From assembly GCA_030141605.1 (NCBI GenBank), contig JAQGDQ010000026.1:940001-1004000 (forward strand): 64,000 bases of DNA, in the 5' to 3' direction. The notes below the pieces were generated by a model. It had not been told where the DNA came from. It worked only from the letters and a program-made list of their open reading frames with translations, and made no database searches. A program made the position numbers and the translations under genes. How positions within the stretch are numbered: the first letter of the stretch is position 1; every line of letters begins with the position of its first letter. Source of the stretch: Tubiluchus corallicola. Taxonomy: Eukaryota; Priapulida; Priapulimorpha; Priapulimorphida; Tubiluchidae. Shown here piece by piece: positions 11,816-35,900 of this stretch.

Positions 11816-14800
11816 AGCAAACATTTAATCCTGGTTTCAGCAAATCATTTACATGTCTGCATAAGCATGTGCTATAAGCCTACTTAAAACGTAAAAGCAT
11901 GTTTAGCGACCACAATTCGAGCTTAACTGCTTATGTATGTCATGTGTAAGTAGGCATGTGCTCTTGTAGTGTACAGCTGTGATAAATCTTCTTTAGCATT
12001 GAGCTGTGATCGTATGTATTTTGAAAATAGAAATTTTGTTATTTACATTTTTATCACTTTAAACATGAAGGCTGTAAAGTTGATTCATATATACAATTGG
12101 TAACAGTAATAGCCACAAGATAAAGTAATTCAAGGAAAAAATACATTTTGATTTCTTGAACCATTACATCATCAGTTCATACAATTTTTGTTGCAATTTG
12201 TGACATTTTAGTCACAGAAGTAAAAACAAAATAAAATATTTATAGTCAACAGCTTTTTTGTTTCAGTGCAGTTTATTGTATCAGTGTGTTGGAACTGTCA
12301 GTGTCTTATTGCTTTTCTCACATCTATTTGAACGGTACTAGATATATAACCATATTTTCACACTGCACTAGTATTTATACATGTACTATATGCGGTATAC
12401 GTATATTTTAAGATAACGGTTATCGGTGTGTAAAATTGTTAAAAAAATGGTGTTAACATAAAAAAGTATCTAAAATTGGCTTTTCGCAATAACACATCAC
12501 ATGTCAAGACGAAATACAAAAATAAAAGAATAACATGATGCATATAAAATAATTCGTAATTTAGTCAGTTCAAGTTTAGAATGACAAGCAGTTGGTACAA
12601 ATAATGCTCTGAATCTTTCAATCTTCCATTTCATGAGCCTAATGCTATTGTGTAAAGTCCTACACAATATTTTTTACAGATTATAACATATAATGGATGT
12701 TTAGAATTTGTTATCATAGTACTAATAACATTAATGAAGTCCTTAATAATTTTTCTGTCACTTCATTAGATACATAAGTTGCATTTTCATGAAATACTTT
12801 GCACATAAATTTGATAAAACTAACAATCTTTAACTTGTCATCTATTAAAAGGAACCCAAACAGGTTTCACGTTCAGACATATGGATAAGATTACTTAACA
12901 ATGTAGGCTAAACTTTTCATGGAAGAATATAGTTTTTGCAAAGTTGTTGACATGAAGATGTGGAGAGCAACATGTGTCACCCTCCGTAGTTACATCCAAG
13001 TATTTAGCATGAGTTGCCCTCTGTAGTTACACCCAAGTATCTAGTTGTATGTTGTCTCAATTTATTTTCTCTTTTGAGTTGTAAATTGCTGTTAGTAACA
13101 TCTGACAGCTTGGAATTTCTTGGATTTTTGCTTAAATTAGCTGTTTCAACAGTTTTCGACCATTTTATCTACAAATTCGTTTCCTCAGACCCCTTGAAAA
13201 TGTGTAGAACAACTTCTGCCTAATCGTTTTGATCTTCTGTTCTATGAATACTAACACCTTGTTTTCAGAATCCTATCAACAGTATATTTGAAAAGATTCA
13301 TTTGCTTGGTGTAGGTAGTAAAAAGGAATGGAGACAAAGCCCCACTGTGGAATGTCAGTCAGTACTCGAATGCTTCTGAGACAGGCTGTTATTTTTAACC
13401 CAGTGTGCAACCCAAGTTTCTGATGACACATAGTGACACAACATACTAATTAACTCGTTGTGTAGAACAATATTAAAGCCCCAGCTATAATCAATGTGCA
13501 TGCACTTCACCATACTTAGTTTCCTGACCTATTGACTTGTTAATAAAGTATTTTAGGGTAACAATTGGATGAATGTGTGACAGATTTCTGTACAAGCAAT
13601 CTGTGAAAGGCTGCTGTGTGGTTCGAATTCTATTTGTAGTTTTTTTGTTGACATATATCAGGTAGTGCAAAAAATATTAAAGTTGCAGTAACGTTTGTCG
13701 CAAGTGCCCTTTCAAAGTTTAAATTCTGCATTCTGGTAATACAATACATTACCTTTTGGTTGTGGAAGTCACAGTGTGGCTGCTTTAATAGTTTTTAGGT
13801 TATGCCAAAAAGCTTTTGTCTGTTAAAAATTCAAATGCTGAAACAGTGATATTGTTAGTCAACTAATCATAAAAACTGAAAAACAGTCGCATTGATAAAC
13901 AAAACACTCAATGCATGGCAGCGAAACAGCAACGAAATCAGTCAATTTAGGTCATGGTCTTAACCATAAAGTACTGGTAAAGATTTGTTATCAAGAAAAA
14001 TAGTACAGTACTTAATCCTCTGGATTATGGTATCTGGAATTCTCTAAAAAGAGTATACGGTGGCTGCTGCAGTGTTGCTTGATGCAGAGGAACTAAAGGC
14101 AAAAATTGATGAGTGGGAGGATCAAAAATCTCTTAAAGTGTGAAATTGTATCAGCTGTTGCAAAAAATGCTTTCGCTTAGTTTGCATTGAAAATGGTGGA
14201 AACATAGGGCATTTGCACTAAAATTTAACAAAAGTGACATACAAAATATTTTGCGAGATTCTTTTTTGATTTCTGATGTGAAATTTCTCTGTTTTTGGAG
14301 GAATATAGGGAATACTCTAAAATTTCTTGATCGTACTTAGCATTAAAGTGGCAATTCTAAAGCGATTTCGTTTTTTCTTTTTATAACATTATATTCTAAC
14401 CATAACTTCGGCAGTTTTTTGTACCCTTTGATATATTGTCATTTATAAGAACGTAGGAAACCTGGTGTACCAAGCTTTTTTTCATGGTCTGAAAAGTTCT
14501 GGACTGTATTGTCCTGATATTAGGTGGAAATTTCTTACTGATTTCACAGTCTCGTTGCCCGAGGGTAAGAAGAAGATGGTAAAGTGGTAAGCAATAAGGA
14601 TTTATTCGTTCTGCATGTTGTCTGAATTTGAGGCAGTCGTTTGGGTGCATTGTAATGCACGGTGGTAATCCTCTACAGTACGGTGGGTATACCGTGGTAA
14701 GGTACGGGTCTATGCCAAACCTGCAATGGATGTTGCGTCGTGAAGTACACACTACAATTATTATTATCTAACAGAACTGTGGACTTCTACATGTGCAGTT

Positions 14801-15687
14801 ACTGCATATTATTAATGTCAGTGGCACAGTGAAAGCACCTATTTAGTTACGTAATCTCTGAAGATACCCCATATCGAGGGAAGTGGCGGCGTGCGAGACC
14901 CGAGTCACGGAGACGGAGTGCACACAGCGACACACTGACTGAGACTATATACAGTGCGGCACACATTGATGTTTTAGTTCTGAAGTTAGTAACTGTAGAG
15001 ATATAAAATACTAAAATAAACTGTTTGTGGTTTACATATTAATTGCATTTGGTGATTTTTAATGCGTCTATTTTGAAAAAAAGTATATTTTGCGCGCCTG
15101 CTAGCTTTACTGCCTTGGCTTTAGTTTAGGCTAAAGCCTACCACTACTAGGAGTAGTGTGTACTGAGTAGTACCTCTATAATGGCGGCATTAGAGTTTGA
15201 AACTTGCTAAGTTGTTTGCCAAATTGGTTTGGAATGGTGATGATGAGAAACATATGACTTGTGACTGTTTTTTCTTACGCAGTAATACTAGCAATTATGT
15301 GCAGCAATTTTTACGTGAAATTTCGCGAAAATAGGAATTTTTTAGGATTGTTACATTGCTGAACAACACCTTTTGCTACTTTGTACGTGTTAGAGAGAGA
15401 ACTTTTAAGCAAAATCATAAATATAAAATACGAGAGAGAAAGCGTGAGATGAATGATTAACAAAGGCTTAACGAGGGAAAAAACTATGGGTAAAAAGCCT
15501 ACATATGGCCTCTTTTGTCGATTTGCAGCAATCATACTCTGCTGATGATGGTGATGATCATGATGATGATGATGATGCGTTTTTACTGAAATTGTAATTA
15601 AGTTCTTTTCAGCTTTTTGTGCAATCTCAGCTAACCTTGGCACAGATCATCTTAGAGAGCTTTTAACTTCTGTTTATAACTTCATTC
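11816..15687. other. Gene-poor intergenic stretch
   Basis: Holds the presumed 3' UTR of the rhodanese gene and a mariner transposase relic (14011-14217). A minus-strand open stretch (14396-14752) overlaps a plus-strand coding-like stretch (about 14441-14590), and neither is identifiable. A GAT/CAT-repeat-driven ORF at 15311-15643 encodes a poly-His run from a microsatellite and is not called as a gene. Confidence 0.4.
14011..14217 (+). pseudogene. Tc1/mariner transposase C-terminal relic
   Basis: The plus strand reads LNPLDYGIWNSLKRVY, the (S/D)LNPxDYxxW catalytic-triad neighbourhood of mariner transposases. About 150 bp later, in another frame, comes CFRLVCIENGGNIGHLH, equivalent to the C-terminal R(L)xxCIxxxGGHxEH motif. 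Frameshifts and stops intervene. No terminal repeats were identified. Confidence 0.7.
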
Positions 15688-16480
15688 TAGTGTTGCTCCG
15701 GATACATGTTATTGCCGGATAGCGGATGTCATAGAACATTTCTTCAAATTGAATTACGGATTCGGATTATAACTGGATAGGTTAACTAAATTCGAATCTG
15801 ATATTTGGACCAATTGTGATTAGTAATTGTTTGAAAGCTTTAGTGTTTGCATTTAATTTATCATCTAAAGTGAGCCTATAGTTCTTCACATTAGGAGCTA
15901 TTAAGCAAAATCTGAAAGGAGAATAAGTAAATCAGTCAATGAGAAACAAGAAGATCTTACTATACTTAATCAATGTGGGCAAATAGTGTAAATATGTACA
16001 TCAACTTCGATGTTGTTACAATTACCGTGAGATTTTTTTTATTCATAAACTCAATTACTGTGGGATTTTTTTATTAATAAACTTATGTTTGTTATTAACT
16101 CCGTGTTGCAATTCAGTTCATTGTCTTTAGCTGTTACAAGAAATCTCTAGCTACGCTTTGAATGATTGTTTGTTGCATGCCACTAGGTGAAGATGCACCA
16201 TATTATTGTATGCAAAGTGAAAAAACGTGCGTAAAATTTTTGTCGAACACAGATGTAGCTTAAAACGATCTCTGAGTTTTTCAGTAGTGTTTTATTTCTT
16301 TCTTTTCGACTGTTGAATTATACGAAAACCATTCTTAATAGCTTGTTACAAAAACTGGATAACAAATATTGGTGACTATCAAATTTTCGTAACTACTGGA
16401 TAATATCAGATATAAAGAGCTGCAAAATCTCACGAATGTCACGATTTTCGGATATGAATCGGATATCCGGAGCAACAATA
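15688..16480. mobile_element. Non-autonomous hAT-like element with 8-bp target duplication
   Basis: The left end begins TAGTGTTGCTCCGGATA. The right end, reverse complemented, begins TATTGTTGCTCCGGATATCC. The flanking 8-mers are CTTCATTC (15680-15687) and CTTGATTC (16481-16488), seven of eight identical, as expected for a hAT target-site duplication. The 793-bp interior has no long ORF, so this is a MITE or internally deleted copy. Confidence 0.8.
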
Positions 16481-16759
16481 CTTGATTCCCATTGTTATCA
16501 TGTTAACTATGGTGGCAACACTAATATTTGAATAGCGCTATAGTATCTCTCTATATGTCCTCAATAATCAATTGAAGTACAGATTTCACAATGTGCATTT
16601 TTTTAAGCTACTTCTATCAAATTAAAACCAACACATGAGATCAGAATTGAAGATTGTTATGTGCAAACATGTTGATTTGCAAACAGAAAACATTTACATG
16701 TAACTTCAAGTGCTTGCTGATGTTGGGAATGTACCTAATATTAATTATTAGTTGATATA

Positions 16760-17605
16760 CAGTAGGTGCCGCTTAATAGACTCACGGTTAATAGATTGAA
16801 TAGCTTAATTGACTCAAAAACGCCTGGAACGGGCCGGTTCTATTCAAATATACATAAAAACTATCGGTAATTGATTCAAATAACTCCTCATAATTGACTC
16901 AATATTTTTCCTTCACTTACTTAAAATAAGATATTTGTATGCCAGCCTACTTTTCTGTCATCTTTGCTTCCCTTTTGTGCACTATGTATGCAGAAACAAT
17001 TGTGTTAAGTACCATTTTGTTTGTAAGCAGGTACGTTTATCATGCGCTAATACGGTAGTGTGGCGGTTTTGCTTTGAATCTGTTACCCGCTTGTCCACTG
17101 TTACCCAAAGAATTTCTGGAAGATAAACATTTAATCATTTGCCTAGTGGTTTCCTTTTGATGCTCTTGTTGCAAATCGCATTTTCAGGCTTAATGAGTTA
17201 ACAGTCAAAGATGCAGGTACAGTAATCAACCGGTATTCCTTGTGACTTACAAAAGTAAACATCGTACAGTAAATAACAGCAATGTATGTGAGCAATTGAT
17301 TCAGAACTGTTTTAGTCACACACAGCGACAGATTTTCAACGTTTTTATAACTTTGTGGGCCAACTTCTTCGCGAGAAAATGAAGCAGCCGACTTTGAAGG
17401 AATTTTTGCAAATAAACAGACTTTTTTCTAATTTTTAGCTGCACAAAGGAATTTAAGCATTACTTCGTTTCTAAAATTCATTAGAAACCTTTGCAATACA
17501 TAGTAAGCTGATGACTCATACTTCTATACCTGTATACTACACCCATCGGTTAATTGGGTCAAAACACGTTGGTCCCAAAGTGAGTTTACTAAGCGGTGCC
17601 TACTG
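16760..17605. mobile_element. pogo/Tigger-like DNA element flanked by TA
   Basis: The left terminus is CAGTAGGTGCCGCTTAATAG and the right terminus, reverse complemented, is CAGTAGGCACCGCTTAGTAA. Both are flanked by TA, the duplication typical of Tc1/mariner/pogo elements. Subterminal sequence also pairs (TGACTCAA- and TTGGGTCAA-type motifs). The 846-bp interior lacks a transposase, although a short 63-codon frame is open at 16935-17126. A related copy lies at 18318 in CPOX intron 1. Confidence 0.8.
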
Positions 17606-17918
17606 TACTTTGGACAAGATAGCATGCATGTAGAAGTTTACCAATGAAGTAAAATAGTTCTTTTCAGATTTTCATCTGATTTTATTAAACGAATCCTCAA
17701 TGTTTTTATCCACTTTAAATAGGTTATTGTTACTTATTTTCAATATTATTTAAAAAACAAAAATTCAGAACGTATTGTGATATTTGGTGCACTCTCTACA
17801 ACAGTCTGATTGTTGAAAAATCGTGCCTTGGTTTGCCATCGCTTTTTATTTGTTTAGCTTCTGATATTGTTTCAACTTGAGTTTTAAGTTCATCGTAGCA
17901 AATAACAGTCTGTGTATC

Positions 17919-28673
<10,755 letters not shown>

Positions 28674-29917
28674 TGCAAGCTTATAAGGTAAGTAGCGCTT
28701 TTGGTACGACTACTACTACCACTAAGTGACATCAGAAATTCGTTACTAAAACAAATTATTTGACATCATCCTTAAAATGAATTATCACTAATTAGGCCAT
28801 TGGTAATAAAGGATTTAACATATTGTCATTGTGTGCAGTCCAAATTCTGCAATATATTTCCCCAAAGTTTGTGTATAAATAAAAGCAAGACATGAAACTA
28901 CATGTGCATATTACATCATAAATATTTTTACAGATATTCCAATATACATAAAACATTACACATCTCAGAAATAAAAAAAATTGAAGAAAACATAAATAGA
29001 TTATGCACATTGCAACAAAACAACATTCACATAATAAATAATAGCAGATCGTATTGCACCGAGATTCTGTAGTTTAGGTACACGAATCTGCGTAACTAAA
29101 TTCATATGCAGTATACAATTCTAAAAACAATGTATTTTACATTACATTTAGGCGTAACAATAACGAAACTGTCTTTAATCTAACCATATTTAAAGTTCAA
29201 GTTATATTTATAACTGTATGTACATATAACAATAATTGTAATTTTTGATATGTACAATATACATAGCAACTGAACGTCATTAACACTGAAGCCTTTTACA
29301 TAGAAGAGAGGTTTCTTGCAAGCACCCCATTTGAAGGATATTTTGAGAACAGTCATGTTTATGCTCAAAAAACTGTTATAACTTACCAGCTGATCTTGAA
29401 ATTTGATATAGTTGCCAGACGAAAATCACATAAAACTTAATTTTGTGTATAATACTGTGGTGATTTATATTATCTGCTTTTGGTATAAATGGCTTCCCTA
29501 CAACGAAGTTGCTTGCTTTTGCTTCTTATATTAACCTCACTCGCACATGCATCATAAATATCCTTTCATTGGTGTCCTTTGTGACATATTTTAATACACT
29601 TCTTTTCCAACTTTTTTTAAGTGAACTTATTTTTGAAATGTTGGCCTATTTCTTACCTTGTTACATTAGACTTATAGCAAGATACATAAAATAATAATCA
29701 CAGCATCCTGACTACAGTTTTTACCTGTAAAGTTTACATATTCCCTTAAATCTGCTGTTTGAACCAGAACTCTAACGCACACACTCTAACCATACTTTCT
29801 CCAATGGTCAATCATTTCTGTGGAATTGCAAAACAGTCAGGCCAGGTAAAAGTCTTTTTCGAGCCGCCTGTATTAGCTTGTGCTGATTGTCCCCATGTCA
29901 GGAACATTATTGGGCGA
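28674..29917. other. Convergent CPOX/NOTUM intergenic region (3' UTRs)
   Basis: Lies between the CPOX stop (plus) and the NOTUM stop (minus). It is AT-rich, with an AATAAA at 28805-28810 for CPOX. I see no coding exon or RNA gene in it. Confidence 0.6.
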
Positions 29918-32900
29918 TCATCTTGTATACTCTGCTAGTAGCTGCAATAACCGGTCATGATCCATGTTGTTTAGTAATGATACATCCATTCCCAGTGCAT
30001 TTGCCACACTGCTCATGTCTAAACCAAATGATTTTAACAAGTCTATAAAATCCATCTCTTCACCTGCAAATGAAGTTTACATGTCATACTTTGCTATGCA
30101 CAATAAGTTCTTCTTAATACCAGTTTTTCAAAGTGGTAGAACATGCTAGAACATCCCTGATAAATTTCAAAAAAAGGAACCGCCTTTGCTGGAGTTTAGT
30201 TCTTAATTTATGTGGCTACCTTATGAGTAATAAACATGCTCATGCTCAACACAGATAATCTTTGAAGTATGGTGTATCTAGTTGCTTGACTAGTATGCTT
30301 AAACAATTGACTAGTTTTTTTCCAAGAAACCTTTTGATGGTAGTTCTGAATTTTTGTGGCCTTTTAACTAAAAGTGCAATGGGCAGACTTGTTAGAATAC
30401 ATTTAATTCTAAAAAAAAGTATGTGGATTTACCACATTGTTTCTTCTTACCAGTAAATGGATTCCGTAATTTAGGGCACGCCTGATTGCACTGTGGCCAC
30501 GTGCATTGATCTATTAATTTATGCCGACATTTATCTTCATGCAGCAACCATCTGTGGTCAAAGTCCTCGTCACTTTCCAGTGGTGCTGATCGTTCTTGTC
30601 GGTTTCTTTTACGTGCTGTGTAAAAAATGTCACATGAAAAGAATCATTGCATTTGTTAGAGGTAAAACAATGTTGAACGCGACTTTAGAAACCAAGAAGT
30701 TTTGAAGAGAATGAATCTGCAGTATAATGGATAAGGTTGGCACCTTCCTGTCATGTTCCAGAGATTGCTTTGACAACGCTGAGTGATTCAGCATCGTGCT
30801 TGGTCACTTTCAGTAATCTTAAGGAATTTAGTGTTTGAGATGCATTTCAAGCCTGTTTTTATGTATCGTTAGTTCTGCTGATTCGACAAATGTCAAATGG
30901 CTGCAAGGATGTCGATCCTCTTATGATAATAATGAATCATCATGTCCTATTACATTTGAAAACTGCCATTGGCTCATATGGCATAAGTGTTTAAGACAAG
31001 GTAATTCAGATCATTTATACATGCTCTTCAGCATTAAATATTACCTCTATTTCTTTTTCTCAATTTCTGTTGTTGACGCTCCAATTTTCTCGCGTGTCGA
31101 TTTCGGCGATTACGTCTTGATCGCAAGACTGTTTGACTGTCATCATTTACCATAAGTTCCCTGTAAAGTAGACGAAGAAGTATGCTCTCAGAGGTTTTGC
31201 AAAAAGCTTGTTTTTCCTTTGCTGTATTTGCCTTTTATTTGGTCAAATGAAATATTAGAAACTTTTTTTTCAGAATTTTATTGTCATTGAGTTAAGCCTA
31301 ATTAATGTTCACATTGCTATATCTTACAATATTAAAGGTTGCTTATGGCAAAGTTATAAGCAATTTTATGACATTTTAGCATTATGGTTTGTTAATTGTT
31401 AATGTTTTAAAAAATTGTGAATGATAAAGATACATTCTGAATTACTCAGTGCTTACCCAGTCAACAAGATATCATTTTCTTGATGGTTTACATGGTGTTT
31501 GTGGTGATTATGCTCGTGTGATGAGTCTGTCCAACACTTAAGAGCTTGTGGTAAAGTAATGCCATCTATTTCAACATACTGCCATTCTCTAGAACATCAC
31601 ATTATTCTGATTAATCCATATGATGTGATCCTAGACAGACTCAGTAGTACAATTTGATCTCTATAGCCATCAAAGGGCAAGTCGGAACTCCAGTTTCCAG
31701 TGTATAATTTTCCATATAAAGCAGGATTTCATACTAAAGCTGCCACTTTTCATTTCTTAATTTCACTTTACAAAGTGAATTAAACAAAAATTAGTCTCTT
31801 CTAACTTTAAAAATAATTAGTGTACTTACTTTTTTGTTAAAACAATGTGTGAGAGACATGATGCAGCAAATACAGCCCTGTAATATAAAACAAAAAACTG
31901 TGTATTTACATAATTTGTTTGGAATGAATAGACTATCATAATGGCTTTCTTGTCATTCCTTTTGTACACCAACATTTGCTTAAAAAGTTTTAGTTTGATT
32001 TTTTTTATAAGACAGCTTTACATTTTGTAATTCTTGAATCCTATTCAACTTTAGTTAATATGATTGCTGTATTTTCTGCGATTAGCATGGATGTTAATAT
32101 CAGCATGTACAAGTGTACTTACGAAACATTCTCAAAGCTGTTTTTTAATTGATTGCCAATGCTGTGGATATAATCCCACTGTTCTTTTGTAAGAGGTGCT
32201 CCAACGTTATCCACGGTCATTTGTGCCTCATCGTACAACCATTGAAATACAAACAAAGGTGCTGAAAATGGACAACAGAATGGTTTATAGAAGCAAAGTG
32301 CAATTCTATATTACCATTAGCAAAAATCTATGTTAATGTTAACATTACCAAAAACTCTTAACTAACTCAAAGTAGGTCCTTCTCACAGTAGGCTATTTTA
32401 ATAGTTAAAACTATAAAAATAGCTTTAAATGAAGTATGTTATTGCGAACCAGTCAGAGTTTTCATTTGTACAATATTTATCCCAGATTCTTTTCCTAAAC
32501 ACATTATAAACCATGCAGAAAATAGTTCAAAATACATAATCGGATTCTTTTAAAATTATCAACTTTCTTAGTGAGAGTAAAAATTTGTGCACAAATTAAA
32601 TACCTTTCATCGTATTATAAACTCTGTATCCAAAATAACATCTCCATGGTTCGTTTTGGTACTCCTGCCGACATCGGTCAGGTACTTGACCATTCCAGTA
32701 ACTGATGCCAAGCTTGGTGGCTTCTACTGGTGAACACATATGTGCATCCGTACACTCAACAGTTTTAAAGGGTTCATTATCCAAAAACCATCCTGAGTCG
32801 GCAAATCCGCGCACTTCTAGTCGTGGATTGTAAAATCTCATCATGTCAGCAACTCTGTCCAAATTCTGAATAACTCCTATTCCACCAGCACTATTAGCAA

Positions 32901-35900
32901 ATTGAGATAATAGGTAAAAAATAACACTGCATAGTTCATATTTATACACTTACAAGTAGCACATAAACACATTATATTGAAATATAATGAATATATGTAA
33001 TCATATAATGTAATCAAAGTATTGTTATGTAGTGGGTGTTTGCCAAAGTTTAAGCTGTCTTGTCCAGATCACTTTTCCTGAGTTTTCTGACCTGCCAGCC
33101 TGGGAATATTTCATTTAAAACATTACAAGAAAACAATTTCTATAAAAAAAGATTATAAAATTCGCCTTGAAATTGTATATCACTTACATGCTGTCTTATT
33201 GCATGCAGAGCTTGCATTAGCAGTAATGTTGTATAAGACTTGTAAATTTAAACATCTGTGATGGTCATGAGGCACAGTCACTTTATTGGTAATTCGTTTG
33301 AAACAAGTTTAGGTAACACTGCTTGAAGTTTGAATAAATAATCAGAGTATTTTTGGATTTTTGGCACACTCTTTGCCAACGAAGCAAAAGTATAAATTAT
33401 ATTATATTGTCAGTAAGATCGATGATTTTTGGTCAGTCAGGGTGCACACTGAGAAGGCGATGCAGTACTATTTCACTAGGTGGCATGAATATTGTAAATT
33501 ATTAAGAATTTTCTATTTAAATCACACAAGGATTTTTAAAATTCCATTTTTTTCCGTTTAAAGATTCTTGAACTTGCCATCCTCACAAAGAGTTGTTTTC
33601 ATTGGAAGATTTCGTAGGTTGATAATCGACCCACTGTGGTGCTCATACATTATAAAAACTGGGAAAGGACTTTGCATATTATTATAATTTAGTTGAGCAA
33701 TTGAATTTTTTTGAACAAAGAAAGGAATCTATGGACTTTACGACCGTGCATTTCTGGAACTGTACAGTGACTTGCTGCATGTTGTTGATTACTCTCACCA
33801 AGTCAATGCTAATTAAATGTAAAGATGTGTTCAAACTGAAAAGCAGATAGCCTTTTAATAAGCCTCTTTGTTTTCTTACTTCTAGGGCTCTGATTGGTGT
33901 TGAAAGGACTACATATCAATCATGATCAGTGGAACCATTATAAATGGGTATACTTATTAAACAAGGAAAATTCGCTCTTCAATTTTTCTGCTTAATTTGG
34001 TTCTTATCGCTTAGCATGCAGAGTGGCAGTTTTGCTGTACGTAATTTAGTATTTAGTCAAGTAGATTTGTTTAAATTTTAAAATAATTGCAAACCATAAA
34101 GTTGAGACTCAAATGAAATCTAAAAAGGATAATTGACTTTATTTGTAGAATTTCGCTTCAGAACTTATGAATTGTGATGCGTTTTGTAATCTCAGCATTT
34201 TACTATCCACTTTCTTAGAACTTAATTGAGTATGTGCTATTATCGAATTGTGTTTAGTGTGTGCAATATACAGTATCCTATCAAGGAATATAAAAAACTA
34301 GCAATAATACAAAATTAACATAAAAATCTAGGTTTGTCAAAATACTCAAATATTGAAAATACGCAACTGCAACTTCAACCAAAATTAGCAAACCAAAAGA
34401 TTATTCTACACAAATAAATTACTGGTTGCTATTATAATGAACTCAACCAAAATTGTAAAAGGTGCTATAAATCCAAAGAATTTAAGATCACCCACCCAAA
34501 TTAGTTAATTGCAACTTATGGCCTGCATTGAACACCATCAGAAGAGAAACAAAATGTAAGAGAAAGGACTCACCTGCTTCCAACCAGCAGTAACTTCCGA
34601 GCTTCTCTCAAACCTTCCCCCAGCAATTGCTTCATCACTTCTTGTATAATTACAGATCCCATGAATGCCCAATCGTCTGCCAAAGCACAGCACATTAAGT
34701 TTTCATCTAAGATACTAGTTTGATCAAATATTAGTGCAAGTAAAATCAATGGACCAACAAAGCTTTCAAAACAGTGATGATAATAATAATAATGAGTTTT
34801 GTAATTGAGTTTCAATGGTTATTCAGGTAAAATTCATACAGAACAAAATTAAAGATCAATGAATAGATTTTCGGAAATTGTGAGAGAGAGAATTTGATGC
34901 ATGTTCATGCATTTATTGTATAAGCTGCATGTATCTTTTTATGTTTTTCTGTTATAATTAAGTGTTTTATGAGGATGATATATATAAATTTATGATTTAT
35001 ACATACTTAGAAATGAAACAAATGCTGCTATGTAATATTCTTAAATTAGGACGTGAAATAGTTCTGTGATATTATGTTATGTGAGAGGAGCTATCAATTT
35101 ATTTTTGAGAATGATTAGATAGTGCTTATATTAATGTGGTACTGAGAGCCATATATATATATATATTTAAGTGGTGGGATAACCTTTTTTCTGACGACCA
35201 GGATCACTGAGGATGTGTAGTATGTACACACTTTCGTAAGTAAGTAAGCAATTTATTGTCATTATATTATAATATAATGACATTTGTGTGGTTGAGACAT
35301 ATGTAGGTTGAGGTATATGGCTGAGACACTTTTGACTGTTCAGTGTCTGTCTTACCTCAGAGAATTATTCTTGATAGTCAGTTAAGGTTTTGGTCCACCA
35401 CAACCATTTAACATTTACTGCCTGTTGAGTGATGAATTCTCGGTACATTTGGTATAAGCTTATTTAATTTTAATTCTTTTATGTTAATGCTTTTACGTTG
35501 GATATAGAATAGAAGCTATATTTTGCAAATTGCATTAGATTCTTATGAAGTATTGAGATGTTTTTTCATGCACTGCCAAACATACAATGATCATCATGTT
35601 TCATGGAATCTTAGTGACAGTTTCCATGGCTAAGCCTCCATTCATATTTGAGAACAAAAGAGATTATCTTCGAACAGTTTATGAATTGCACAGTTCAATG
35701 TAAAGTGTTGTAAACAGATAATGAATTTTTACAGTTAGTAACACATTAACTGATAAAGACAAAAGTTATAGCAACAGCATATTTGATTATATCATTTAAA
35801 ATAAGGAAAACAATATACTTGTCTCATCAGGAGTTTTAGCGCCAGTCCATGCATCACTTGAACAATATGGTATTAACCTACGAGAGAAGTAAACAATTTA

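Noticed and set aside
14396-14752. 118-codon minus ORF overlapping a plus-strand coding-like stretch
   Set aside because: Neither has recognisable motifs; possibly transposon debris.
15311-15643. 110-codon minus-strand ORF with a poly-His run
   Set aside because: The His run is a GAT/CAT microsatellite read on the other strand. There is no domain and no splice or Kozak support.
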